The notes beneath the pieces are model-generated. The model ran no database searches. It worked only from the letters and a program-made list of their open reading frames with translations, and was not told the DNA's origin. A DNA stretch of 64,000 nt. It comes from Campylobacter jejuni. Lineage in GTDB: Bacteria; Campylobacterota; Campylobacteria; Campylobacterales; Campylobacteraceae. How positions within the stretch are numbered: the stretch's first letter is position 1; every line of letters begins with the position of its first letter. The translations under genes were made by a program, and so were the position numbers. This document shows positions 1 to 8,456 of this stretch, piece after piece. Location of the stretch: the NCBI RefSeq assembly GCF_001457695.1, contig NZ_LN831025.1, forward strand, positions 1,178,001 to 1,242,000, written 5' to 3'.

Positions 1-638
1 TGCAAAATCAAAACACCACCAAGGAAAAAATTCTCAATAAAGTAAATTTTATCAATGAAAATTTTCTTACAGACGCTCTAGCTTTAAAGCGTCCTATTAT
101 CTTCACAACTGCACACTATGGAAACTGGGAAATTTTAAGCCTTGCTTATGCAGCTAAATATGGTGCGATCTCCATAGTGGGAAAAAAGTTAAAAAGTGAA
201 GTTATGTATGAAATTTTAAGCCAAAGTCGCACCCAATTTGACATAGAACTTATCGACAAAAAAGGCGGTATAAGACAAATGCTAAGTGCTCTAAAAAAAG
301 AGCGAGCTTTGGGAATTTTAACCGATCAAGACTGCGTAGAAAACGAAAGCGTAAGATTAAAATTTTTTAACAAAGAAGTGAATTATCAAATGGGAGCAAG
401 CCTTATCGCACAAAGAAGCAATGCTTTGATCATCCCTGTTTATGCCTATAAAGAAGATGGTAAATTTTGCATAGAGTTTTTTAAAGCAAAAGATTCTCAA
501 AATGCAAGTTTAGAAGAACTGACACTTTATCAAGCACAAAGTTGCGAAGAAATGATTAAAAAAAGACCTTGGGAATACTTTTTTTTCCATAGACGCTTTG
601 CAAGTTATAATGAGGAAATTTACAAGGATGCAAAATGA
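1..638 (+). CDS. waaM: Lipid A biosynthesis acyltransferase (5' end outside window)
   Basis: This is the C-terminal part of a Kdo-dependent lipid A lauroyl-type acyltransferase (HtrB/LpxL family), which adds a secondary acyl chain to lipid A at the inner membrane. The reading frame is open from the first bases of the window, so the start lies upstream. The acyltransferase motif HYGNWE (the H-x4-E catalytic pair) is encoded near bases 114-131, and a downstream segment reads LTDQDC. The stop overlaps the start of the next gene in an ATGA arrangement. A GTG at 177 is internal and is not the start. In C. jejuni this gene (also called htrB) sits at the 5' end of the LOS locus after waaC. Identification is secure from motif plus context. 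Confidence 0.93.
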   Translation, partial: QNQNTTKEKILNKVNFINENFLTDALALKRPIIFTTAHYGNWEILSLAYAAKYGAISIVGKKLKSEVMYEILSQSRTQFDIELIDKKGGIRQMLSALKKERALGILTDQDCVENESVRLKFFNKEVNYQMGASLIAQRSNALIIPVYAYKEDGKFCIEFFKAKDSQNASLEELTLYQAQSCEEMIKKRPWEYFFFHRRFASYNEEIYKDAK

Positions 639-2182
639 ATCTAAAGCAAATAAGCGTTATTATCATCGTAAAAAATGCAGAGCAAACCTTGCTTGAGTGT
701 TTAAATTCTTTAAAAGATTTTGATGAAATTATTTTACTTAACAATGAAAGTAGTGATAATACCCTAAATATAGCTAATGAATTTAAAAAAGATTTTGCTA
801 ATTTGTACATTTACCACAGTGCTTTTATAGGTTTTGGAGCTTTAAAAAATCTTGCTTTAAGCTATGCAAAAAATGATTGGATTTTAAGCATTGATGCTGA
901 TGAAGTACTTGAAAATGAGTGTATTAAAGAGCTTAAAAATTTAGAACTTCAAGAAGATAATATCATCGCACTTAGTCGGAAAAATCTCTATAAAGGCGAA
1001 TGGATAAAGGCTTGTGGTTGGTCGCCTGATTATGTTTTAAGAATTTTTAATAAAAATTTCACTCGTTTTAATGATAATTTAGTGCATGAAAGCCTTGTTT
1101 TACCAAGTAATGTTAAAAAAATTCATCTTAAAAATGGATTAAGGCATTATGCTTTTAGAGATATTTCTCACTTAATCAATAAAATGCAGTACTACTCAAG
1201 CCTTTGGGCAAAACAAAATATACATAAAAAAAGTGGTGTTTTAAAAGCAAATTTAAGAGCTTTTTGGACTTTTTTTAGAAATTATTTTTTAAAAAATGGC
1301 TTTTTGTATGGTTATCAAGGCTTTACGATCAGCGTTTGCAATGCCTTAGGGACTTTTTTTAAATATATGAAATTATATGAACTTCAAAAGCAAAAGCCAA
1401 AAACTTGTGCTTTAATAATAACAACCTATAATCAAAAAGAACGCCTTAAATTAGTGCTTGATAGTGTTAAAAATCTAACCTTTTTACCCAATGAAGTTTT
1501 AATCGCAGATGATGGTAGCAAAGAAGATACAGCAAGGCTTATTGAAGAATATCAAAAAGATTTTCCTTGCTCTTTAAAACACATTTGGCAAGAAGATGAG
1601 GGTTTTCGCGCTGCAAAAAATAGAAATAATGCCATTAGAGTTTCTAAAAGTGAATATATAATTTTAATTGACGGTGATATGATTTTAGAAAAAGACTTTA
1701 TAAAAAATCATTTCGAATTTGCGAAACGCAAAGTAATTTTACAAGGTTCAAGAGTAATTTTAAATAAAAATGAAAGCGAAGAAATCTTAAAAAATGATGA
1801 TTATAGTTTAGCTTTTAGTAAAAAAGATTTTAAAAGCTATAAAAATTCTTTTTTAGCCAAAATTATCTATAAAATTTCAAAAATAGATCAAAAATTTTTT
1901 AATACCAAAGAAATAATAAAGGGAAGTAAAACCTGCAATATGAGTTTTTTTAAAGCCGATTTTGATGAACTTGATGGTTTTAATGAAAATTTTATTGGTT
2001 GGGGTAGAGAAGATAGTGAATTTGTGGCTAGATTTTTATTTAATAAAGGCATTTTTAGACGCTTAAAATTTAAAGCTATTGCTTATCATATTTATCATGA
2101 AGAAAATAGCAAAAAAATGCTCGAAAGCAATCATCAAACTTATTTAGATACCATCAAAAATAAAAAAATTTCTTGGAGATAA
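635..2182 (+). CDS. lgtF: Two-domain LOS core glucosyltransferase
   Basis: This 515-residue protein has two family GT2 (GT-A fold) domains. The N-terminal one covers about residues 5-250, starts with SVIIIVKNAEQTL and has an acidic metal motif DADEV near residue 90. The C-terminal one starts near residue 262 with ALIITTYNQ and has DDGS and DGDM motifs. In C. jejuni 81-176-like strains the two-domain form is reported to add two glucoses to the inner-core heptoses; one-domain forms in other strains add only one. Both domains look intact here, which predicts glucose on both heptoses. It is translationally coupled to waaM (4-base overlap) and followed 3 bases later by the next glycosyltransferase. 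Confidence 0.85.
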   Translation: MNLKQISVIIIVKNAEQTLLECLNSLKDFDEIILLNNESSDNTLNIANEFKKDFANLYIYHSAFIGFGALKNLALSYAKNDWILSIDADEVLENECIKELKNLELQEDNIIALSRKNLYKGEWIKACGWSPDYVLRIFNKNFTRFNDNLVHESLVLPSNVKKIHLKNGLRHYAFRDISHLINKMQYYSSLWAKQNIHKKSGVLKANLRAFWTFFRNYFLKNGFLYGYQGFTISVCNALGTFFKYMKLYELQKQKPKTCALIITTYNQKERLKLVLDSVKNLTFLPNEVLIADDGSKEDTARLIEEYQKDFPCSLKHIWQEDEGFRAAKNRNNAIRVSKSEYIILIDGDMILEKDFIKNHFEFAKRKVILQGSRVILNKNESEEILKNDDYSLAFSKKDFKSYKNSFLAKIIYKISKIDQKFFNTKEIIKGSKTCNMSFFKADFDELDGFNENFIGWGREDSEFVARFLFNKGIFRRLKFKAIAYHIYHEENSKKMLESNHQTYLDTIKNKKISWR

Positions 2183-2185
2183 AAC

Positions 2186-3358
2186 ATGAAGAAAATAGGT
2201 GTAGTTATACCAATATACAACGTAGAAGAATATTTGAGAGAATGTTTAGACAGCGTCATCAATCAAACTTATACTAACTTAGAAATCATACTTGTAAATG
2301 ATGGTAGTACAGATGAAAACTCACTCAATATAGCCAAAGAATATACTTTAAAAGATGAAAGATTTATACTTTTTGATAAGAAAAATGGGGGTTTAAGTTC
2401 AGCTAGAAATGTAGGTATAGAATACTTTAGTGGGGAGTATAAATTAAAAAACAAAACTCAACATATAAAAGAAAATTCTTTAATAGAATTTCAATTGGAT
2501 GGTAATAATCCTTATAATATATATAAAGCATATAAAAGCTCTCAAGCTTTTAATAATGAAAAAGATTTAACTAATTTTACTTATCCTAATATAGATTATA
2601 TTATATTTTTAGATAGTGATGATTATTGGGAGTTAAACTGCATAGAAGAATGTGTTATAAGAATGAAAAATGTGGATGTATTGTGGTTTGACCATGATTG
2701 CACCTATGAAGACAATATAAAAAATAAGCACAAAAAAACAAGGATGGAAATTTTTGATTTTAAAAAAGAATGTATAATCACTCCAAAAGAATATGCAAAT
2801 CGAGCATTAAGTGTAGGATCTAGAGATATTTCTTTTGGATGGAATGGAATGATTGATTTTAATTTTTTAAAGAAAATTAAACTTAAATTTATAAATTTTA
2901 TTATCAATGAAGATATACACTTTGGGATAATTTTGTTTGCTAGTGCTAATAAAATTTATGTTTTATCACAAAAGTTGTATTTATGCCGTTTAAGAGCAAA
3001 CAGTATATCAAATCATGATAAGAAGATTACAAAAGCAAATGTGTCAGAGTATTTTAAAGATATATATGAAACTTTCGGGGAAAACGCTAAGGAAGCAAAA
3101 AATTATTTAAAAGCAGCAAGCAGGGTTACAACTGCTTTAAAATTGATAGAATTTTTTAAAGATCAAAAAAGCGAAAATGCACTTGCTATAAAAGAAACAT
3201 TTTTACCTTGCTATGCCAAAAAAGCTTTAATGATTAAAAAATTTAAAAAAGATCCTTTAAATTTAAAGGAACAATTAGTTTTAATTAAGCCTTTTATTCA
3301 AACAAAACTTCCTTACGATATTTGGAAATTTTGGCAAAAAATAAAAAAAATTAATTAA
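2186..3358 (+). CDS. GT2 family LOS glycosyltransferase (orf4 position; probable galactosyltransferase)
   Basis: This 390-residue GT2 enzyme starts VVIPIYNVEEYLRECLDS and has VNDGST and LDSDDYW (acidic metal site) motifs. An unusual insert of about 50 residues between the nucleotide-binding half (ends near SSARNVG, residue 75) and the LDSDD motif (near residue 140) is rich in Asn/Lys. The same insert occurs in the Cj1136-1138 group, from my memory of the family. The position right after lgtF is that of the galactosyltransferase that extends the inner core before sialylation, but acceptor and linkage cannot be read from sequence. It is probably co-transcribed with lgtF (3-base gap). Confidence 0.75.
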   Translation: MKKIGVVIPIYNVEEYLRECLDSVINQTYTNLEIILVNDGSTDENSLNIAKEYTLKDERFILFDKKNGGLSSARNVGIEYFSGEYKLKNKTQHIKENSLIEFQLDGNNPYNIYKAYKSSQAFNNEKDLTNFTYPNIDYIIFLDSDDYWELNCIEECVIRMKNVDVLWFDHDCTYEDNIKNKHKKTRMEIFDFKKECIITPKEYANRALSVGSRDISFGWNGMIDFNFLKKIKLKFINFIINEDIHFGIILFASANKIYVLSQKLYLCRLRANSISNHDKKITKANVSEYFKDIYETFGENAKEAKNYLKAASRVTTALKLIEFFKDQKSENALAIKETFLPCYAKKALMIKKFKKDPLNLKEQLVLIKPFIQTKLPYDIWKFWQKIKKIN

Positions 3359-3366
3359 TTTTTAGG

Positions 3367-3381
3367 TATAATCACTATAAT
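3367..3381 (+). promoter_or_regulatory. Candidate -10 region(s) for cgtA-I
   Basis: Two TATAAT-like hexamers (3367-3372 and 3376-3381) lie in the short gap after the orf4 gene and just upstream of cgtA-I. Campylobacter sigma-70 promoters depend mainly on such an extended -10 element with no conserved -35. The ribosome-binding site (TAGGAGA, 3384-3390) is about 12 bases from the ATG at 3402, longer than usual. Assignment is by pattern only. Confidence 0.45.
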
Positions 3382-3401
3382 TATAGGAGAAAATATTTTA
3401 T

Positions 3402-4463
3402 ATGCTATTTCAATCATACTTTGTGAAAATAATTTGCTTATTCATTCCTTTTAGAAAAATTAGACATAAAATAAAAAAAACATTTTTACTAAAAAACATA
3501 CAACGAGATAAAATCGATTCTTATCTACCAAAAAAAATTCTTATACAAATTAATAAATACAACAATGAAGATTTAATTAAACTTAATAAAGCTATTACAG
3601 GAGGGGGGGGGCATAAAGGATATTTTAATTATGATGAAAAATCTAAAGATCCAAAATCTCCTTTGAATCCTTGGGCTTTTATACGAGTAAAAAATGAAGC
3701 TATTACCTTAAAAGCTTCTCTTGAAAGTATATTGCCTGCTATCCAAAGAGGTGTTATAGGATATAATGATTGTACCGATGGAAGTGAAGAAATAATTCTA
3801 GAATTTTGCAAACAATATCCTTCATTTATACCAATAAAATATCCTTATGAAATTCAAATTCAAAACCCAAAATCAGAAGAAAATAAACTCTATAGCTATT
3901 ATAATTATGTTGCAAGTTTTATACCAAAAGATGAGTGGCTTATAAAAATAGATGTGGATCATTATTATGATGCAAAAAAATTATATAAGAGTTTTTATAT
4001 ACCTAGAAAAAATTATCATGTAATTAGTTACTCTAGGATAGATTTTATATTTAATGAAGAAAAATTTTATGTTTATCGGAATAAGGAGGGGGAGATTTTA
4101 AAAGCTCCTGGAGATTGTTTAGCAATACAAAACACTAACTTATTTTGGAAAGAAATACTTATTGAAGATGATACATTTAAGTGGAATACTGCAAAAAATA
4201 ATATAGAGAATGCAAAATCATATGAAATTTTAAAAGTTAGAAATAGAATTTATTTTACTACAGAACTTAATAATTATCATTTTCCATTTATAAAAAATTA
4301 TAGAAAAAATGATTATAAGCAGTTAAATTGGGTTAGCTTAGATGATTTTATTAAAAATTATAAAGAAAAATTAAAAAATCAAATAGATTTTAAAATGCTA
4401 GAATACAAAACATTAAAAAAAGTGTACGAAAAGCTTACATCTTCAGCAAGCGATAAAATTTAA
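3402..4463 (+). CDS. cgtA: Beta-1,4-N-acetylgalactosaminyltransferase, copy I (phase ON)
   Basis: This 353-residue protein closely resembles known ganglioside-type CgtA, which transfers GalNAc to the sialylated galactose of the LOS outer core to make a GM2-like structure. Visible segments include [16 protein letters not shown], the acidic motif [17 protein letters not shown], and a C-terminus ending SASDKI. A run of nine G (3603-3611) encodes Gly68-Gly70 and is in frame, so the gene reads full length; one base gained or lost would truncate it near residue 70. It is paralogous to the copy at 8449-9395. The 3' end overlaps the convergent cgtB by 29 bases. Function is inferred from the family. 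Confidence 0.9.
   Translation: MLFQSYFVKIICLFIPFRKIRHKIKKTFLLKNIQRDKIDSYLPKKILIQINKYNNEDLIKLNKAITGGGGHKGYFNYDEKSKDPKSPLNPWAFIRVKNEAITLKASLESILPAIQRGVIGYNDCTDGSEEIILEFCKQYPSFIPIKYPYEIQIQNPKSEENKLYSYYNYVASFIPKDEWLIKIDVDHYYDAKKLYKSFYIPRKNYHVISYSRIDFIFNEEKFYVYRNKEGEILKAPGDCLAIQNTNLFWKEILIEDDTFKWNTAKNNIENAKSYEILKVRNRIYFTTELNNYHFPFIKNYRKNDYKQLNWVSLDDFIKNYKEKLKNQIDFKMLEYKTLKKVYEKLTSSASDKI
3603..3611 (+). repeat. Poly-G contingency tract (G9) in cgtA-I
   Basis: Nine consecutive G encode three glycines in the N-terminal part of CgtA-I. At this length the gene is in frame. Runs of 8 or more G are the usual hypermutable phase-variation tracts of C. jejuni. Confidence 0.95.
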
Positions 4464-4977
4464 ATTGGATTTTTTTAAAAAAAATATTGATTTTAAAACA
4501 AAGAACATTTCGCTTGCTTGATAATGAGTATTTTTCAATTAATAAAAAATACTCAATTAATTTAAGCAAAGTTAAGTTAAAATTGTAATTATATTGCATC
4601 TTCTTTAGAAGATATAGAACATTATCTTGTTCTTGTATATTTGTTTTTATATTTTGCAATGTTAATGTTTTGGTTATAGAGAAATTATTTATTTGATAAT
4701 TGTATAAATTTTTACTCAAGTGAAATATAGTATTTGAAATATTTATCAAAGGGTAGTATAATAAAACATCTTCAGCCATATTTATTTTAGCATTTTCTAG
4801 CGATATTAAACCAACAGCCTTGAGATATAATTCTTTTTTTATAACTTTTGCCCACACTGTCCAAAATAAATTTTTAGTTTTTAATAGTTCTTTTAAAAAA
4901 TCTTTTTTTGCATAACATTTTTCTTGAAAATTCAACTTTCTTTCTATTTTATTATTATTTTCCAATACAAATGCATT

Positions 4978-4984
4978 AAAAAAA
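4978..4984 (-). repeat. T7 run (A7 on plus strand) carrying the second cgtB frameshift
   Basis: On the coding strand the codons before this run read Ile-Asp-Leu-Leu, and seven T then give TTT TTT TAA, a stop. Six T would give Phe-Phe-Asn-Ala and join the downstream open frame. The extra base is therefore best explained as a one-base gain in the homopolymer. Confidence 0.85.
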
Positions 4985-5078
4985 TAATAAATCTATTTCA
5001 TTGTTTTTTAAAATTTTCATACATTCTTCACAAGCATTAAGTTCTAAATAATCATCAGGGTCTAAAAACATAATATAT

Positions 5079-5087
5079 CCCCCCCCC
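5079..5087 (-). repeat. Poly-G contingency tract (G9 on coding strand) in cgtB
   Basis: Nine C on the plus strand are nine G on the cgtB coding strand. Nine is out of frame (reads IYYVFRP then stop); eight is in frame (reads YIMFLDPDDY). The tract lies where the phase-variable wlaN of other strains carries its own G tract. Confidence 0.93.
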
Positions 5088-5418
5088 AGCTGCCTTAACT
5101 CCTTCATATCTAGCTCTTAAAAGACCTAAATTTTCTTCATTGTGAATTATTTTTATTCTTTCATCTTTTTTGGCATATTCTTTAGCTATATCTATACTTT
5201 CATCACTCCCACAATCATCAACTACAATTATTTCTATATTTTTAAAAGTCTGATTGATACAACTTTCTATTGCCCTTGCTATATATTGTTCCACATTATA
5301 AGTTGGTAAGATGATTGAAATTTTAAACATATTTATTCCTTATTTTATTATAATTTAATTATAACATAAAATCTATTTTGATAAAATCGTTAAAAATAAA
5401 TCTTGATGGAAAATAATC

Positions 5419-6294
5419 ATGAAAAAAGTTATTATTTCTGGAAATGGACCAAGTTTAAAAGAAATTGATTATTCAAGACTACCAAATGATTTTGATGTAT
5501 TTAGATGTAATCAATTTTATTTTGAAGATAAATACTATCTTGGTAAAAAATGCAAAGCAGTATTTTACAATCCTAGTCTTTTTTTTGAACAATACTACAC
5601 TTTAAAACATTTAATCCAAAATCAAGAATATAAGATCGAACTAATTATGTGTTCTAATTACAACCAAGCTCATCTAGAAAATGAAAATTTTGTAAAAACT
5701 TTTTACGATTATTTTCCTGATGCTCATTTGGGATATGATTTTTTCAAACAACTTAAAGAATTCAATGCTTATTTTAAATTTCACGAAATTTATTTCAATC
5801 AAAGAATTACCTCAGGGGTCTATATGTGCACAGTAGCCATAGCCCTAGGATACAAAGAAATTTATCTTTCTGGAATTGATTTTTATGATAATGGGGGGGG
5901 GTATGCTTTTGATACCAAACAAAAAAATCTTTTAAAATTGGCTCCTAATTTTAAAAATGATAATTCACACTATATCGGACATAGTAAAAATACAGATATA
6001 AAAGCTTTAGAATTTCTAGAAAAAACTTACGAAATAAAGCTATATTGTTTATGTCCTAACAGTCTTTTAGCAAATTTTATAGAACTAGCACCAAATTTAA
6101 ATTCAAATTTTATCATACAAGAAAAAAATAACTATACTAAAGATATACTCATACCTTCTAGTGAGGCTTATGGAAAATTTACAAAAAATATTAATTTTAA
6201 AAAAATAAAAATTAAAGAAAATATTTATTACAAGTTGATAAAAGATTTATTAAAATTACCTAGCGATATAAAGCATTATTTCAAAGGAAAATAA
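5419..6294 (+). CDS. cstII: Sialyltransferase Cst-II, predicted alpha-2,3/alpha-2,8 bifunctional (phase ON)
   Basis: This 291-residue family GT42 enzyme transfers Neu5Ac from CMP-Neu5Ac to LOS galactose. The N-terminal GNGPSLKEID nucleotide-binding loop is present, as are Asn31, Asn51, Arg129, Tyr156, Tyr162, Tyr185 and the proposed base His188 (my numbering from ATG 5419). Asn51 rather than Thr51 is the residue associated with added alpha-2,8 activity; residue 53 is Ser. A nine-G run (5893-5901) encodes Gly159-Gly161, in the loop between Tyr156 and Tyr162, where I recall NGSS in well-studied Cst-II; the tract is in frame. It starts 89 bases from the divergent cgtB start and abuts neuB with no gap. 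Confidence 0.93.
   Translation: MKKVIISGNGPSLKEIDYSRLPNDFDVFRCNQFYFEDKYYLGKKCKAVFYNPSLFFEQYYTLKHLIQNQEYKIELIMCSNYNQAHLENENFVKTFYDYFPDAHLGYDFFKQLKEFNAYFKFHEIYFNQRITSGVYMCTVAIALGYKEIYLSGIDFYDNGGGYAFDTKQKNLLKLAPNFKNDNSHYIGHSKNTDIKALEFLEKTYEIKLYCLCPNSLLANFIELAPNLNSNFIIQEKNNYTKDILIPSSEAYGKFTKNINFKKIKIKENIYYKLIKDLLKLPSDIKHYFKGK
5893..5901 (+). repeat. Poly-G tract (G9) inside cst-II active-site loop
   Basis: Nine G encode Gly159-160-161, between the two tyrosines (156 and 162) that contact the CMP phosphate in the Cst-II structure. The gene is in frame at nine. A change of one base would truncate the enzyme before Tyr185 and His188 and abolish sialylation. Confidence 0.93.
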
Positions 6295-7335
6295 ATGAAA
6301 GAAATAAAAATACAAAATATAATCATAAGTGAAGAAAAAGCACCCTTAGTCGTACCTGAAATAGGCATTAATCACAATGGCAGTTTAGAACTAGCTAAAA
6401 TTATGGTAGATGCAGCCTTTAGCGCAGGTGCTAAGATTATAAAGCATCAAACCCATATCGTTGAAGATGAGATGAGTAAGGCCGCTAAAAAAGTAATTCC
6501 TGGTAATGCAAAAATAAGCATTTATGAGATTATGCAAAAATGCGCTTTGGATTATAAAGATGAGCTAGCACTTAAAGAATACACAGAAAAATTAGGTCTT
6601 GTTTATCTTAGCACACCTTTTTCTCGTGCAGGTGCAAACCGCTTAGAAGATATGGGAGTTAGTGCTTTTAAGATTGGTTCAGGTGAGTGTAATAATTATC
6701 CACTTATTAAACACATAGCAGCCTTTAAAAAGCCTATGATAGTTAGCACAGGAATGAATAGTATTGAAAGTATAAAACCAACTGTAAAAATCTTATTAGA
6801 CAATGAAATTCCCTTTGTTTTAATGCACACGACCAATCTTTACCCAACCCCGCATAATCTTGTAAGATTAAACGCTATGCTTGAATTAAAAAAAGAATTT
6901 TCTTGTATGGTAGGCTTAAGCGACCACACAACAGATAATCTTGCGTGTTTAGGTGCAGTTGCACTTAGAGCTTGCGTACTTGAAAGACATTTTACTGATA
7001 GTATGCATAGAAGTGGCCCTGATATAGTTTGTTCTATGGATACACAGGCTTTAAAAGAGCTTATTATACAAAGTGAGCAAATGGCTATAATGAGAGGAAA
7101 TAATGAAAGCAAAAAAGCAGCTAAGCAAGAACAAGTTACAATTGATTTTGCCTTTGCAAGCGTAGTTAGTATTAAAGATATTAAAAAAGGCGAAGTTTTA
7201 TCTATGGACAATATCTGGGTTAAAAGACCTGGACTTGGTGGAATTAGTGCGGCTGAATTTGAAAATATTTTAGGCAAAAAAGCATTAAGAGATATAGAAA
7301 ATGATACTCAGTTAAGCTATGAGGATTTTGCGTGA
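6295..7335 (+). CDS. neuB: N-acetylneuraminate synthase
   Basis: This 346-residue NeuB-family enzyme condenses ManNAc with phosphoenolpyruvate to give Neu5Ac. It shows [16 protein letters not shown] at the N-terminus, the barrel segment [23 protein letters not shown] and GLSDHTTD, and a C-terminal antifreeze-like SAF domain from about residue 285 ([20 protein letters not shown]). Length is normal. The start directly follows the cst-II stop, and the end overlaps neuC by 4 bases (ATGA), so the sialic acid genes form one translational unit. C. jejuni has other neuB paralogues for flagellar sugars; the neuC-neuA context assigns this one to LOS sialic acid (neuB1). Confidence 0.95.
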   Translation: MKEIKIQNIIISEEKAPLVVPEIGINHNGSLELAKIMVDAAFSAGAKIIKHQTHIVEDEMSKAAKKVIPGNAKISIYEIMQKCALDYKDELALKEYTEKLGLVYLSTPFSRAGANRLEDMGVSAFKIGSGECNNYPLIKHIAAFKKPMIVSTGMNSIESIKPTVKILLDNEIPFVLMHTTNLYPTPHNLVRLNAMLELKKEFSCMVGLSDHTTDNLACLGAVALRACVLERHFTDSMHRSGPDIVCSMDTQALKELIIQSEQMAIMRGNNESKKAAKQEQVTIDFAFASVVSIKDIKKGEVLSMDNIWVKRPGLGGISAAEFENILGKKALRDIENDTQLSYEDFA

Positions 7336-8456
7336 AAAAAATCCTTTTTATAACAGGTACTAGGGCTGATTATTCTAAGATTAAATCTTTAATGTATAGG
7401 GTGCAAAACTCAAGCGAATTTGAGCTTTACATCTTTGCAACAGGAATGCACTTAAGCAAAAATTTTGGCTATACAGTTAAAGAGCTTTATAAAAATGGCT
7501 TTAAAAATATTTATGAATTTATAAATTATGATAAATATTATCAAACTGATAAGGCTTTAGCTACTACAATTGATGGATTTTCAAGGTATGTAAATGAGCT
7601 AAAACCTGATTTAATCGTAGTGCATGGAGATAGAATCGAGCCTTTAGCAGCAGCTATTGTTGGAGTATTAAATAATATCTTAGTAGCACATATTGAAGGT
7701 GGAGAGATTTCAGGAACTATTGATGATAGCTTACGCCACGCTATATCAAAACTAGCTCATATTCATTTAGTAAATGATGAGTTTGCAAAAAGGCGTTTAA
7801 TGCAGCTTGGAGAAGATGGAAAATCTATTTTTATCATAGGTTCGCCTGATTTAGAACTTTTAAACAATAATAAAATTTCACTTAATGAAGCAAAAAAATA
7901 TTATGATATAAATTATGAAAACTACGCTTTGCTTATGTTTCATCCTGTTACAACTGAAATTACTAGCATTAAAAATCAAGCAGATAATTTAGTAAAAGCA
8001 CTGATACAAAGTAATAAAAATTATATTGTTATTTATCCAAATAATGATTTAGGTTTTGAATTAATCTTGCAAAGCTATGAAGAGCTTAAAAACAATCCTA
8101 GATTTAAGCTTTTTCCATCGCTTAGATTTGAGTATTTTATAACTTTGTTAAAAAATGCTGATTTTATAATAGGTAATTCAAGTTGTATTTTAAAAGAGGC
8201 CTTATACTTAAAAACAGCAGGGATTTTAGTTGGCTCAAGACAAAATGGAAGACTTGGCAATGAAAATACACTAAAAGTTAATGCAAATAGTGATGAAATA
8301 CTAAAAGCTATTAACACCATTCATAAAAAACAAGATTTATTTAGCACTAAGTTAGAGATTTTAGATAGCTCAAAATTATTTTTTGAATATTTATTAAGCG
8401 GAGAATTTTTTAAACTCAGCACACAAAAAGTTTTTAAGGATATAAAACATGCTTAA
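7332..8456 (+). CDS. neuC: UDP-GlcNAc 2-epimerase (hydrolysing), ManNAc-forming
   Basis: This 374-residue protein converts UDP-GlcNAc to ManNAc plus UDP, the first step of Neu5Ac synthesis. Recognisable motifs are [11 protein letters not shown] at the N-terminus, [14 protein letters not shown] near residue 95, [19 protein letters not shown] near 120-140, and [10 protein letters not shown] near 280. It overlaps neuB (4 bases) upstream and cgtA-II (8 bases) downstream. Length and motifs are typical, with no sign of disruption. Confidence 0.95.
   Translation: MKKILFITGTRADYSKIKSLMYRVQNSSEFELYIFATGMHLSKNFGYTVKELYKNGFKNIYEFINYDKYYQTDKALATTIDGFSRYVNELKPDLIVVHGDRIEPLAAAIVGVLNNILVAHIEGGEISGTIDDSLRHAISKLAHIHLVNDEFAKRRLMQLGEDGKSIFIIGSPDLELLNNNKISLNEAKKYYDINYENYALLMFHPVTTEITSIKNQADNLVKALIQSNKNYIVIYPNNDLGFELILQSYEELKNNPRFKLFPSLRFEYFITLLKNADFIIGNSSCILKEALYLKTAGILVGSRQNGRLGNENTLKVNANSDEILKAINTIHKKQDLFSTKLEILDSSKLFFEYLLSGEFFKLSTQKVFKDIKHA

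Larger units (their letters stand above)
4435..5330 (-). pseudogene. cgtB: Beta-1,3-galactosyltransferase, disrupted twice (phase OFF plus second frameshift)
   Basis: The GT2 frame opens at 5330 (MFKISIILPTYNVEQYIARA) and stops after 91 residues, just past a poly-G tract (C9 on the plus strand, 5079-5087). Removing one G restores GGGYIMFLDPDDYLELNA, the expected DxD region of CgtB/WlaN. That corrected frame then hits a stop in a run of seven T (A7 on the plus strand, 4978-4984); six T would give LLFFNAFVLENN. The rest is open to 4435 and includes INMAEDVLLYYP, typical of the family. Both corrections would yield about 297 residues, the normal length. The intact enzyme would add Gal beta-1,3 to GalNAc (GM2 to GM1). 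A TTG-initiated frame at 4965-4435 is only the 3' part of this gene. Confidence 0.9.

Noticed and set aside
177-638. Apparent GTG-initiated gene for the acyltransferase
   Set aside because: The same frame is open from the window edge and the catalytic HYGNWE motif lies upstream of 177, so the GTG is internal to a gene that begins before the window.
4435-4965. Separate gene on the minus strand beginning at TTG 4965
   Set aside because: It lacks the GT2 N-terminus and continues the CgtB sequence after correction of the frameshifts, so it is the 3' part of disrupted cgtB.
6840-7277. Long minus-strand frame inside neuB
   Set aside because: It has no ribosome-binding site or recognisable domain, and neuB on the opposite strand is a clear full-length enzyme, so it is a shadow frame.
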